Program-made: the position numbers and the translations under genes
Notes under the pieces: generated by a model
What the model saw: the letters and a program-made list of their open reading frames with translations, nothing else
Told to the model about the DNA's origin: nothing
Database searches by the model: none
NCBI GenBank assembly: GCA_023390555.1
Contig: JAEWCQ010000042.1
Span: 1 to 64,000, forward strand
Reading direction: 5' to 3'
Length of the DNA stretch: 64,000 nt
From: Bacillota bacterium
GTDB lineage: Bacteria > Bacillota > Clostridia > Lachnospirales > Lachnospiraceae
Shown here: one piece after another, positions 8,428 through 16,946 of the stretch
Position numbering within the stretch: position 1 is the stretch's first letter
How the letters are laid out: every line of letters begins with the position of its first letter

Positions 8428-9447
8428 TTATCCCTGTCTGTGTTTTTTAATCCGGTTCTCTATCCGCCTTCTGGAAAGCACCACAAATGCTCCAATTAAA
8501 AACGGAAGTACAAAGGTTGCAAATCGATAGAGCAAAGACGCGGAACCGGCTGTCCCTGTTCCTACAATCACGGAGAACAGCATCGCAAATACAAACTCTG
8601 TCGATCCGATTCCCGCCGGTGCAGGAAGGACTGCGGCAAGCAAAACAGATAAAGAAGTGATTGCCATCGCCTCCGGCAGTGTCATCTGCCCCATCCCACG
8701 CAGCACAAAATACGGGATACTGTACCAAAATGAAAATTTCAGCAGATTTTTAAGAATAATGGACAGAACAAAACTTACACTGCCCAGAAGTTCTCCGGTT
8801 GCTTCCTCCATAACTTTACACTGATTCTGAAGCTCCGCTACCTGTGCATCAAATCTGCCTTTGCTGTTAATTCGATCCAACAGCCACAGGATCAATCCGT
8901 GAAAACGCTTCGAACAACAGAACAGCAGCAATGCGATCGCGACCAGAATTGTGATTCCGTAACCGCCCAGCAGCATCCATGTGTATTCCGAATAATTTTC
9001 CCGCATGAAGCCCCAGCTGAGGAGAAAAAAGAGCAATGAAAAAATTGCAATTGTCACCTTGTGCAGTACATATTCCAGCATGTACATTCCGGTCCCTTTG
9101 GATATTTCAATCCCCTTTTCATTGAAATAAAAGATTGCTGCTACGCCAGCACCGCTTCCGAGGGTGGCAACACGATAAAAGCAACAGTAAAATGCACTCT
9201 CCACACCCATTCGGTACGTAAAAGCCGGATTGTATTTTCTGGCAAAAGAGTACGTGATCCAACCCTCTACAAGTTCATAGAGTATGGCCAGTACACTGAT
9301 GACAGCAATGACCTGAAAAGATGTCTTTCTCAGCTGCTCCACGATTGGCCCTGCCGAATCGCGGAATGTATAGACAATAATGGCTACAATGACGATAACA
9401 AAAGCAAATTTTAAGATTGTTTTTGTCTTTTTATTAATCGGAATCAC
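8428..9447 (-). CDS. Flippase-like membrane protein (LPG synthase TM region / UPF0104 family)
   Basis: Integral membrane protein of 339 residues in the PF03706-like family, which includes the flippase half of MprF and proteins of the YbhN group. Conserved marks are the ATLGSGAGVAAIFY segment and the LPAPAGIGSTE segment near the C-terminus, which recalls the family's PGGLGxxE motif. It lies eight bases downstream of the radical SAM gene, so the two are co-transcribed. The start is unclear. The GTG at 9447 abuts the AAGGAG ribosome site, whereas an in-frame ATT at 9438 has ideal spacing. The family handles lipids or polyprenyl-linked sugars; the substrate is unknown. Confidence 0.85.
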   Translation of the reverse strand: MIPINKKTKTILKFAFVIVIVAIIVYTFRDSAGPIVEQLRKTSFQVIAVISVLAILYELVEGWITYSFARKYNPAFTYRMGVESAFYCCFYRVATLGSGAGVAAIFYFNEKGIEISKGTGMYMLEYVLHKVTIAIFSLLFFLLSWGFMRENYSEYTWMLLGGYGITILVAIALLLFCCSKRFHGLILWLLDRINSKGRFDAQVAELQNQCKVMEEATGELLGSVSFVLSIILKNLLKFSFWYSIPYFVLRGMGQMTLPEAMAITSLSVLLAAVLPAPAGIGSTEFVFAMLFSVIVGTGTAGSASLLYRFATFVLPFLIGAFVVLSRRRIENRIKKHRQG

Positions 9448-9455
9448 TCCTTATC

Positions 9456-10859
9456 TTACTGTTCTTTTTTCTTATAATTACAGTAACCTCTTGCGATAAA
9501 CGGATGTTCCGTCCACAATTTATCAGCGGATTCTTTCCACTCTTTTGCATAGTTTTCACATTTGTCACAAAGGTGTTCCACCGACTCTGGCTGCTGCATA
9601 TCGGTAGAATGCGCACCTGTCTCTTTTACCATTTTGTGTAAAATCTCCGGGTTCTCCAGCATCGGACATGGCCGCAACATATTGTCATTGAACGGCTGAT
9701 TGTCCCGGTAAGCCAGGAACAACGGCTGTTTTAAACATTCAAGCAGAGATTTTTCACGAATGTTGGCACCGGAATAATGTATAAATACACAAGGTTCCAC
9801 ATCTCCCTTTGGATTGATATGACAATAGTTTCTTCCGCCTGCAATACAGCCTCCTACGAATTCTCCGTCATTCTGGAAGTCCATAACGAAAATCTCTTTT
9901 CCGCCTTCTTTTGCACGTACTTCCCGGATTCTGTGATAGATATACTCTCGCTGCTCGCTCGTTGGCATCAGATCCGGTGCGGCATCCATACCTACCGGCA
10001 TCAGATGAAAATACCATGCAAAACGACTTCCATGTTCAATCAGAAGATCAAAAAATTCGTCTGAGGTTACCGCATCCATATTCATACGTGTATAGCATAC
10101 GGAGTTTCCGAAAATTAATCCGTTTTCATGTAATAAATCCATTGCATGGATCACTTTTCCGAATACGCCGTCTCCCCTCCGGAAATCATTCGTATCCTCA
10201 AAACCCTCAAGACTGATGGAAAGTGAGAGATTGCCCACACGCTTCATATCATCGCAGAATGCCTGATCGACCAGTGTTCCGTTCGTATAACAGTGGAAGG
10301 CACAGTCATTGTGCTTTTCACAGAGACGGATTACGTCCGCTTTTCGTACAAGCGGTTCTCCGCCTGTCATCATGTAGAAATATACACCGATTTCTTTTCC
10401 CTGCGTTACGATGCTGTCCAGCTCTTCAAACGTAAGGTTTAATTTATTTCCATATTCAGACGCCCAGCAACCGGTACAATGCAGGTTACATGCACTGGTC
10501 GGATCCATCAAAATGAGCCATGGGATATTACAATTATGTATCTCCCGCATTTTGCGGATGGTCTTAGTTCCATAAAAAGCTGCCTGATATCCTAGATTCA
10601 ATGCTGTCATTTTAGCGACATGCGGATCTGTCTCATCTAGCAGGCGGTTCACATAGCGCATCCATTTGTGATCCGGGTTTTGAATCATGGCTTTTGCACC
10701 TTCATAGGCTTCCGCTTTAAAATTGTCGCCCATGAATTTCTGTGTCAAGTCTACAATCTGAAGCAGTGCCTTTTCTCTGTCCCTGTTCATATGTTTGAGT
10801 GCTGCATCAATTGCAACACTGAACGCTTTTCTCTGCACTGCTGCTGCTAAATTACCCAT
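9456..10859 (-). CDS. Radical SAM protein, possibly lipid-modifying
   Basis: Iron-sulfur enzyme of 467 residues. The [4Fe-4S]/SAM motif is C124-x3-C128-x2-C131 (CNLHCTGC), followed by MMTGGEPL. Further cysteines downstream (GGCIAGGRNYC, PCVF, PCPM and a C-terminal CDKCENY) suggest auxiliary clusters of the SPASM type. About 120 residues precede the cluster motif, an unusual N-terminal domain. The ATG at 10859 has GGAGGAATTAAA ahead. Its only operon partner is a flippase-like membrane protein, so action on a membrane lipid or lipid-linked precursor is a reasonable inference. Peptide maturation is less likely, as no precursor peptide is near. Confidence 0.85.
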   Translation of the reverse strand: MGNLAAAVQRKAFSVAIDAALKHMNRDREKALLQIVDLTQKFMGDNFKAEAYEGAKAMIQNPDHKWMRYVNRLLDETDPHVAKMTALNLGYQAAFYGTKTIRKMREIHNCNIPWLILMDPTSACNLHCTGCWASEYGNKLNLTFEELDSIVTQGKEIGVYFYMMTGGEPLVRKADVIRLCEKHNDCAFHCYTNGTLVDQAFCDDMKRVGNLSLSISLEGFEDTNDFRRGDGVFGKVIHAMDLLHENGLIFGNSVCYTRMNMDAVTSDEFFDLLIEHGSRFAWYFHLMPVGMDAAPDLMPTSEQREYIYHRIREVRAKEGGKEIFVMDFQNDGEFVGGCIAGGRNYCHINPKGDVEPCVFIHYSGANIREKSLLECLKQPLFLAYRDNQPFNDNMLRPCPMLENPEILHKMVKETGAHSTDMQQPESVEHLCDKCENYAKEWKESADKLWTEHPFIARGYCNYKKKEQ

Positions 10860-11008
10860 TTTAATTCCTCCATTATCTTCCCATTTATCTTAAAACATTT
10901 TATTGAAGTTCTTTGGTGAAAGTATAAGGAATAATGCTCCCCGTGAACATATGCAATCCTTTTTTTATGTATTCGTGCGATATACATTTTCGTCTTTTTG
11001 TCTATTTC

Positions 11009-11036
11009 CCGATACAATTTTTCGTTTTTGTATCGG
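11009..11036 (-). other. Hairpin in the long 5' leader of the radical SAM operon
   Basis: On the minus strand CCGATACAA pairs with TTGTATCGG across a short A-rich loop. It lies about 30 bases into a 200-base untranslated leader. No riboswitch family was recognised, and no T-run follows, so it is not a plain terminator. Confidence 0.4.
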
Positions 11037-11062
11037 AACAATTTTATTTCTCTTAATAAGGA

Positions 11063-11090
11063 ATTATAACCAATTTGAATTTTTTGTCAA
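11063..11090 (-). promoter_or_regulatory. Promoter of the radical SAM/flippase-like operon
   Basis: Perfect TTGACA (11085-11090) and perfect TATAAT (11063-11068) with a 16-base spacer on the minus strand. The resulting leader is about 195 bases long. Confidence 0.75.
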
Positions 11091-11266
11091 TCAACCTGTC
11101 CCATTCGCCCAGTCTTCCATATATATGATATACTGTCCCTATCTATTCTATGCAGTTTATTTTCATTTATACCCAAAGCAGGAAATGCCATTTCAAAACC
11201 TTCTATATAAAAACGAAGCAGAACGGCAATACTACACGTAATAGGAAAAAAGAAAGGAATACAGCC

Positions 11267-12241
11267 ATGCCAGGATTTGCAACACATTATCTCTTCGGAA
11301 TATCGACCATGCAGAAACAGAAACACACACCGCTCTACGCACAGATCAGACGTCATCCGACCGTCTATGGACTTGGACTTCAGGGGCCGGATATTTTCTT
11401 TTACTACCTTCCCTCCTACTTCAGCCGCCGGGAAAATCCCGGTGTTGCGGCGCATGGAGAAAAAACAGGACGCTTTCTGTACCACTTAATGGAAGGCAGA
11501 AAGATCTTTACCGACAAGGAAGACCTGGCGATCGCCTCCGCCTATATTGCCGGCTTCCTTGGACATTACACGCTGGACACGACCTGCCATCCTTATGTTT
11601 ACGGTAGAACACACTATGATCCGGATGATTCTTCTTATTTCGGACGCCACGTCTATCTGGAAACAGATATTGATGCGTTTCTTCTGGCACAATACAAAAA
11701 ACAGCTGCCTTCTGCGTTTCATCAGGAACGCACCATTCAGCTGTATCGGAACGAGTGCCGCGTTGTTGCCGCACTTCTTCAATATGCCTACGCCAAGGTA
11801 TTTCCCGAACTGCAGCTTTCGTATCATTCGATGTATGCTGCAATTCGTTTCATGGCTTTTGCCGTATGGGTACTTTACGATCCACAGGGAAAAAAGAAAG
11901 CCCTGACACGCCTGGCAGAAAAAAAGATTATCGGTTTTGCCTATGCATCCCCTCTGATCGCAAGTGATGACCTGCGCTTTACAACCGATCCGATGAATTT
12001 ACAGCATAAGATGTGGCGTAATCCCTGGAAAAAATCTGATGCATCACGAGATTCCTTTTTTGATCTGATGCATCAGGCAAAAATGATTTATCAGAAAAGA
12101 CTGGCTCTCTGTGAAAAGCTGTTCAACTACGATACCTGCAACGGTCAACCCTTCCCGGATCGCCAGTCCTGCCGGGCACACCGCGCCGACCTGAAAAAGG
12201 AACTTGGCAACCGTTCCTACAGCAGTGGTCTGGAATTATAA
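11267..12241 (+). CDS. Zinc-dependent phospholipase C family protein
   Basis: Protein of 324 residues in the Zn_dep_PLPC-like family of Firmicutes. Histidines expected to bind metal appear in FATHYLFG at the N-terminus, in AAHGEKTG, and in GFLGHYTLDTTCHPY. This order and spacing match the uncharacterised phospholipase C-like proteins common in Lachnospiraceae. There is no signal peptide, so it probably acts in the cytoplasm or is not a classical secreted toxin. The start ATG at 11267 has AAGAAAGGAAT ahead; the open frame continues upstream without a ribosome site. Its 3' end overlaps the convergent dehydrogenase gene by six bases. Confidence 0.78.
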   Translation: MPGFATHYLFGISTMQKQKHTPLYAQIRRHPTVYGLGLQGPDIFFYYLPSYFSRRENPGVAAHGEKTGRFLYHLMEGRKIFTDKEDLAIASAYIAGFLGHYTLDTTCHPYVYGRTHYDPDDSSYFGRHVYLETDIDAFLLAQYKKQLPSAFHQERTIQLYRNECRVVAALLQYAYAKVFPELQLSYHSMYAAIRFMAFAVWVLYDPQGKKKALTRLAEKKIIGFAYASPLIASDDLRFTTDPMNLQHKMWRNPWKKSDASRDSFFDLMHQAKMIYQKRLALCEKLFNYDTCNGQPFPDRQSCRAHRADLKKELGNRSYSSGLEL

Positions 12242-13168
12242 GAAAAATTCTTTTACCTGTCCCGCAATGGTCTCCATCAAACGGGTTCTTGCCTCGATAC
12301 TTGCCCATGCAATATGCGGAGTGATGAGAAGTCTGCTGCTGTCCTTAATCCGGCATAGCGGATTCTCGGCACTCATCGGCTCAACACATAAGACATCCAG
12401 CCCTGCTGCTGCAATTTCTCCCTGTTCCAGAGCGTTGGCAAGGTCTGCTTCCACTACAATCTGGCCTCGCCCAAGATTTAAAAACACGGCAGACGGCTTC
12501 ATTTTGGCAAAGGCCTCTCTATCCATCAGATTCTGGGTTGCATCCGTCAGTGGTGCATGCACAGACACAATATCCGACTGGCTCAGCAGCGTGTCGAATT
12601 CCACCCGTTCATACCCCGGCTGGCTGTTTTTCCCCGAAGTTGAATAATAGATGACACGGCAGCCGAACATCCCCGCGATATCCGCCACACGCTTTCCGAT
12701 GTTGCCAAGTCCGATGATCCCCCATGTCTTACCGGAGAGTTCATGAAACACCTGATTAAAATGAGTGAACAGCCGGTCTTGTATGTAACGTTCTTCCTTT
12801 ACATAATCATCGTAATAGCGAAGTTTCTCATAGAGATAAAACAACAGTGCAAATGTATGCTGCGCAACGGTTTCGGTAGAATACCCAGCCACGTTTCGCC
12901 AGGCAATTCCGTGCTGTTCCAGATAATTCTTATCCAGATTATTGGTACCGGTCGCTGTAACGCAGACCAGCTTCAATTTCTTTGCCGTTCCGATGGAACG
13001 TTCATTGATTTCTACTTTATTCAAAACAAGTACATCTGCATCCGCCACACGCTCCGACACTTCTTCCGCTGTGGAAAAATCATATTGAACGACTTCTCCC
13101 AAGGCATCGAATGCAGACAGATCGATATCATCCCCGATTGTTTTCGCGTCTAAAAAGACAATTTTCAT
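12236..13168 (-). CDS. D-2-hydroxyacid dehydrogenase (NAD-dependent)
   Basis: Cytoplasmic oxidoreductase of 310 residues. The nucleotide-binding motif is GLGNIGKR at about residues 152-159. The catalytic Arg sits in NLGRGQIV, the Glu in DVLCVEP and the His in ITPHIAWAS, as in the 2-hydroxyacid dehydrogenase family (glycerate, hydroxypyruvate, lactate-type substrates). It is the second gene of an operon, three bases after the GPH-family transporter. The transported compound may therefore be a sugar acid or related hydroxyacid precursor. The exact substrate cannot be read from sequence. Confidence 0.9.
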   Translation of the reverse strand: MKIVFLDAKTIGDDIDLSAFDALGEVVQYDFSTAEEVSERVADADVLVLNKVEINERSIGTAKKLKLVCVTATGTNNLDKNYLEQHGIAWRNVAGYSTETVAQHTFALLFYLYEKLRYYDDYVKEERYIQDRLFTHFNQVFHELSGKTWGIIGLGNIGKRVADIAGMFGCRVIYYSTSGKNSQPGYERVEFDTLLSQSDIVSVHAPLTDATQNLMDREAFAKMKPSAVFLNLGRGQIVVEADLANALEQGEIAAAGLDVLCVEPMSAENPLCRIKDSSRLLITPHIAWASIEARTRLMETIAGQVKEFFL

Positions 13169-13171
13169 TCT

Positions 13172-14620
13172 TTATTCCTCCTGTAATGCAATTGCAATTT
13201 CTTTCATTTTACTGTTATCCAGTGAATAATACCGCAGAATGAGCAGTGATGTAATCCATCCAAGGATTGGTATTCCGCAATACAAAAAGATTGTTGTCCA
13301 GGCAAGTACCGGTGTCAATGTGTCCCCGATCTGCGGGAACCTGCTGTTATAGCCGATCAGCATCATAATCAGTCCTACAAAGGCCGTTCCAAATGCAGTA
13401 AATACCTTATCTGCAAACGAAAACAGTGCCCCCATCAGACCCGGAACAAACTTGCCGCTGCGGTATTCTTCATAATCAGAACAGTCCGCAATCATCGGCA
13501 CTACCATATTATTCGTGATCGATTTGCAACCATTTAGCAGTATATAGACTACGACAAATGCAATGGTAATCAGATTTATGTTCTGCAGCTGAAAATTAAC
13601 CGTATTGATGCTTTTCTGCATCAGTACTACGGCCATCACAATCTGGAACAAAATTCCAAGCGCAGTAAACAGCACCAGTGACCGCTTCTGCCCCATCCGC
13701 TGTGCGGCGCGGATTCCAAGATCCACTACAACGAGAGTCGGAATGGCCACCACTACGCCGATCAATCCCGAAATTCCATAATCTCCCATCAGAATTCCAA
13801 AAAGCATGACACCGACTGTCGTATTACTGTATACAGCAGCTGTAAACTTGTTCGTGCAGGCCGCCAGAATCAGCAAACGTATCGGATGATTGTGCCGCAG
13901 GACATCCAGATAATCCCGGACGCGCAGTCTTTGAATCTTTTTTGCTATATAGACAGATTCTCTGTCCTTGTTCCGGATACCGGCCATGGCAAGCAGCGTA
14001 CAGAGCCCGGATAACAGTATCACCCAGAAAATATATTCTTTGTAAAGTGCCTCATTTGTAAAACCGCCATACTTCGGTACCAGATAATTTGCGACGAACA
14101 ACGCACTGCCGCCATAAACTGCCATCAGAAAAACAGAATCAAAATACGTAGACAACGGACGCTGGTTCGGATTATTCGTAAGAACGGTCTGACCCGATTT
14201 TCCTGCCACGGTCTGTATCGTATAACCGATGATAAAAAATGCGTACACAACTATAAAATAGGGGATTCTCGCCGCACCCGGCAGTTCATGGGTGGTCAGA
14301 AACAAGAAAACGACGCTGAGTGCCATGATCAGATTGCCCAGCAGCATAAAAGGCCGGAACTTTCCAAACCGGCCCCTGGTCTTATCCAGAAAAAAGCCGA
14401 TGATCGGATCCGTTACTCCGTTAAAAATGTTGAGTCCTGTCAGCAGGCAGGATATAAGCATCACGGAAAATCCGGCAATCGAATTTCCATAATAAGAGAT
14501 ATATCCCATCAATGCAAGGTACAGATTTGTAGCCGCATTGTTGAGCGAAAACAGGCCGATCTGATAGATCTTTGCATTATTATATTTTAAATTGTCCGTT
14601 TCTTTCTGAAGTTTGATCAT
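13172..14620 (-). CDS. GPH-family (glycoside-pentoside-hexuronide:cation symporter) transporter
   Basis: Transporter of 482 residues with twelve hydrophobic helices. The GPH/MFS marker region is visible: FNGVTDPIIGFFLDKTRGRF followed by GKFRPF in the first loop. The second half repeats the pattern with MIADCSDYEEYRSGK. Such proteins import sugars or glycosides by Na+ or H+ symport, but some clostridial members have other roles. It starts at 14620 with AGGTGTTAAT ahead and is followed directly by the dehydrogenase gene. Confidence 0.87.
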   Translation of the reverse strand: MIKLQKETDNLKYNNAKIYQIGLFSLNNAATNLYLALMGYISYYGNSIAGFSVMLISCLLTGLNIFNGVTDPIIGFFLDKTRGRFGKFRPFMLLGNLIMALSVVFLFLTTHELPGAARIPYFIVVYAFFIIGYTIQTVAGKSGQTVLTNNPNQRPLSTYFDSVFLMAVYGGSALFVANYLVPKYGGFTNEALYKEYIFWVILLSGLCTLLAMAGIRNKDRESVYIAKKIQRLRVRDYLDVLRHNHPIRLLILAACTNKFTAAVYSNTTVGVMLFGILMGDYGISGLIGVVVAIPTLVVVDLGIRAAQRMGQKRSLVLFTALGILFQIVMAVVLMQKSINTVNFQLQNINLITIAFVVVYILLNGCKSITNNMVVPMIADCSDYEEYRSGKFVPGLMGALFSFADKVFTAFGTAFVGLIMMLIGYNSRFPQIGDTLTPVLAWTTIFLYCGIPILGWITSLLILRYYSLDNSKMKEIAIALQEE

Positions 14621-14641
14621 ATTAACACCTGTGACATTCCG

Positions 14642-15493
14642 CTAAGCCTTCAGATAATTTTTCAGTGCTACCATCTGTTCCTTTGCCTTCAGATAACCCT
14701 CTTCATACAGCATTTCCAGTTTTTTTGGATCGGATTCCGTCCTGCCGATTCCAAATGTGGTATCCGGTGCAATGACAAATACCTTTCCTTCTTTCTCCAG
14801 TTGGAGCAGTTCCTTCATACAGGCATTGTAATGGTCTGCACGCGCATAGAGCCCCTGTACGATTTTCGGATATTTTTTATAAATCAGGGCTGATACCTTG
14901 ATTCCGCGCTCCGTTGTCTTTACGTAGTCCCGTTCTCTCGTAAGAACCACAATGTTTTTGTCACAGCCTTCCTGAATTGCCTGCTGATATGGAATTGAAT
15001 CTGCGATTCCGCCATCCAGATAGTAATGCTTTCCAACCTTGACCGGCTGAAAAAGAACCGGCAGGGAACAGCTTGCCACGATCAGGTCAAAATGACTCTT
15101 ATCTCTTGGTACCTCAATGTATTCTGCTTTACCCGTATGTATATTTGTGACCGTGGCCACCACTTTACCCGGATAAGCGGCAAACGTCTCATAATCAAAT
15201 GGAAGAAGTTTATTGGGAACTTCTCCAAATGCATATTCTACATTATAAAAAGTTCTCTTTTCCCGATTAAACAGATGACGGAAACCCTGATATTGCCTTT
15301 CATGCATATAATCCTTTGCAAGACGCAGATTTCTGCCCTTCTGCTTCGACAGATAGGATATTCCAAATGCAATTCCCGCAGAGACCCCGATAAAATAATC
15401 GGGCATCAGACCTTCCTCCAAAAAAGCGTCAGACACTCCGCAGGAAAATAATGTTCTGCTGGCTCCGCCTTCAAATGTCATTCCAAGTTTCAT
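14642..15493 (-). CDS. Patatin-like phospholipase family protein
   Basis: Serine acyl hydrolase of 283 residues. The oxyanion motif is EGGASRTLF at the N-terminus, the nucleophile elbow is GVSAG (Ser38), and the catalytic Asp is in YLDGGIADS. Together these make the Ser-Asp dyad of bacterial patatins (YqhO/RssA-like). No signal peptide is present. The start ATG has GGAGGTGATAATC ahead. It sits 21 bases upstream of the transporter gene and may belong to the same operon, although a lipid hydrolase has no obvious link with sugar uptake. Confidence 0.9.
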   Translation of the reverse strand: MKLGMTFEGGASRTLFSCGVSDAFLEEGLMPDYFIGVSAGIAFGISYLSKQKGRNLRLAKDYMHERQYQGFRHLFNREKRTFYNVEYAFGEVPNKLLPFDYETFAAYPGKVVATVTNIHTGKAEYIEVPRDKSHFDLIVASCSLPVLFQPVKVGKHYYLDGGIADSIPYQQAIQEGCDKNIVVLTRERDYVKTTERGIKVSALIYKKYPKIVQGLYARADHYNACMKELLQLEKEGKVFVIAPDTTFGIGRTESDPKKLEMLYEEGYLKAKEQMVALKNYLKA

Positions 15494-15658
15494 ACGATTA
15501 TCACCTCCAACTTCTTTTCGACGGGTACCTGAGGCCGGATACCTGTCCTTTTTTCGAAGTTAGTATAACATACTTTTTCAATTTCTTTGCATTATAATTT
15601 TATAAATTATGTATAATATTTCCATTCTGCTTCGTTTTTATCACGAAAACTCGAATCT

Positions 15659-15690
15659 GTGTGAATGTTATGTGAATGTTACGTGAAGTA
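15659..15690. promoter_or_regulatory. Three direct repeats with 11-base period (PhoB/PhoP-box-like)
   Basis: GTGAA recurs at 15661, 15672 and 15683 within GTGAATGTTA-type units. On the minus strand this reads TTCACGTAACATTCACATAA, continuing with a third TTCAC. An 11-base direct repeat is the geometry of OmpR/PhoB-family binding sites. It lies in the 330-base divergent region between the patatin gene and the Ser-rich protein. The rest of that region holds AT-rich possible -10 boxes (15613-15618, 15562-15567) but nothing else clear. Confidence 0.4.
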
Positions 15691-15823
15691 GGTTAAGTTT
15701 TCCATTTCTGTATCCGAAATCCATTTTGTTCAGGCAAGGAAGCCCTGCCGGTATTTTTCGGCATGTTACACAGGATGTACACACAATAAAATTATATTTC
15801 ATTTCAGAAAGGGCGGTATTGCT

Positions 15824-16336
15824 ATGTCAATTGAAAACCTCAGTGATTACCTAAATTCCATCAGTACATTGTCCACGTCCGTGGTACAGTCTGCAACTGC
15901 TGCAAGCACTTCGACAGCAGGCACATCTTCAGATTCGGACAGTGACAGCTACGTCTCCAGCGTTTCCAGTTCTTCCGAAGCGCAGGTATGCGACACCTAC
16001 AACGATATTCTAAAGAAGATCGCACAGGCACTCGCTTCTTCCTCTTCCAGCAACTCAGAGGAGTCCTCCAACACAGACGATTCTTCCTCCTCTACGGAAG
16101 CAGTCGCAGGCTCTGCCGGAGGCTCCGGAAGTGATTCATCCGAAAGCAGCGAAACAGAGACGGAGATCGTTACCATAAACGGCATCACCTATTTGCAGAC
16201 AACGACCACCGAAAATGGTGTGGAGACCGTCACACGTACCGTACTCGGTGCTGATCAGTCGGAATCGACGGATGATCTGCTTTCTTCCCTGCTGGAAGAA
16301 TCCTCTTCTGACGACAAGAAAACGGATACGCTGTAG
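15824..16336 (+). CDS. Ser/Asp/Glu/Thr-rich low-complexity protein, function unknown
   Basis: Not recognised. 170 residues, dominated by Ser with Asp, Glu and Thr. No signal peptide, transmembrane segment or cysteine-based motif is present; there is one Cys. Two islands of ordinary composition exist: a helix-like stretch DTYNDILKKIAQALA near residue 65 and ITYLQTTTTENGVETVTRTV near residue 125. The start at 15824 follows AAAGGGCGG. A second protein of similar style lies at 56486-57109, also on the plus strand and alone. Confidence 0.6.
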   Translation: MSIENLSDYLNSISTLSTSVVQSATAASTSTAGTSSDSDSDSYVSSVSSSSEAQVCDTYNDILKKIAQALASSSSSNSEESSNTDDSSSSTEAVAGSAGGSGSDSSESSETETEIVTINGITYLQTTTTENGVETVTRTVLGADQSESTDDLLSSLLEESSSDDKKTDTL

Positions 16337-16420
16337 TGCTCACCCGGTCACCGGTGAAACAGTTCCCGCGCGGGAAAAAATTGTTTGATCGCTCCGCATA
16401 ACTTCAGCAACGGATATTCA

Positions 16421-16461
16421 AAAGGAGGGCCTCCCAAAAATGTGCCGGAAAACCCTCCTTT
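16421..16461 (+). terminator. Weak hairpin downstream of the Ser-rich gene
   Basis: AAAGGAGGG pairs with CCCTCCTTT over a 23-base loop. Only three T follow, so termination is possible but not convincing. Confidence 0.3.
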
Positions 16462-16463
16462 GC

Positions 16464-16499
16464 GTAAAAAAGTACCTGATTACTGCTTCAGGTACTTTC
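16464..16499 (-). terminator. Intrinsic terminator of the GGDEF-NfeD operon
   Basis: On the minus strand AAAGTACCTGA pairs with TCAGGTACTTT, followed by a run of T, immediately after the NfeD stop. Confidence 0.8.
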
Positions 16500-16514
16500 C
16501 TGATATCGCATGAT

Positions 16515-16946
16515 TTATTCTTCTATTTTTTCCAGTATGAGCTTGACGCCGGTAACCTCAACGACTCTTGCAATCGTATCTGCCGGAAAACAAACGGCAT
16601 CATCGGCACTCCGTGCCGTCCACTCCTGACCGTTTAATACGGCGGTTCCGGTTCCTGCACGGTTATCTACTGTCTCGGTAACTTTCACGGTCTGTCCCGC
16701 AGCCTCCTCATAATTCGTTTTAATCCGATGCGGATTGATGAATTTTATCGCCCAAGGTCTTGTAAAGTACAGCAATAAAAACGATACTGCAAAGAAGACG
16801 ATAACCTGCCAGAAGGTATTTAGTCCCAACCCATATACAATCAGTGCAGCCAGGCCACCTCCTGCAAACCAGATGGTTGTAAGCCCTACCGTAATAATCT
16901 CAATTATCAGGAATGCAATGATTAATCCTATCCAGAAAATAAACAT
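16515..16946 (-). CDS. NfeD family membrane protein
   Basis: Small membrane protein of 143 residues. Three hydrophobic helices fill residues 1-65. A soluble beta-rich tail (GQTVKVTETVDNRAGTGTAV, then LNGQEWTA) matches the OB-fold of NfeD. Short NfeD proteins usually work with stomatin/SPFH proteins such as FloT, but none is present here. It begins directly after the stop of the GGDEF gene, with GGAGGAGTATAG as ribosome site inside the end of that gene, so the two are translationally close. Confidence 0.85.
   Translation of the reverse strand: MFIFWIGLIIAFLIIEIITVGLTTIWFAGGGLAALIVYGLGLNTFWQVIVFFAVSFLLLYFTRPWAIKFINPHRIKTNYEEAAGQTVKVTETVDNRAGTGTAVLNGQEWTARSADDAVCFPADTIARVVEVTGVKLILEKIEE

Noticed and set aside
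10847..11041. Open frame of about 64 codons on the minus strand ahead of the radical SAM gene
   Set aside because: It starts at a TTG without ribosome site, lies in the AT-rich structured leader and overlaps the real start; composition looks non-coding.
16337..16440. Palindromes TCACCGGTGA and TCCCGCGCGGGA after the Ser-rich gene as regulatory sites
   Set aside because: They lie downstream of a stop codon between convergent genes; no promoter is attached, so they are more likely part of 3' end structure.
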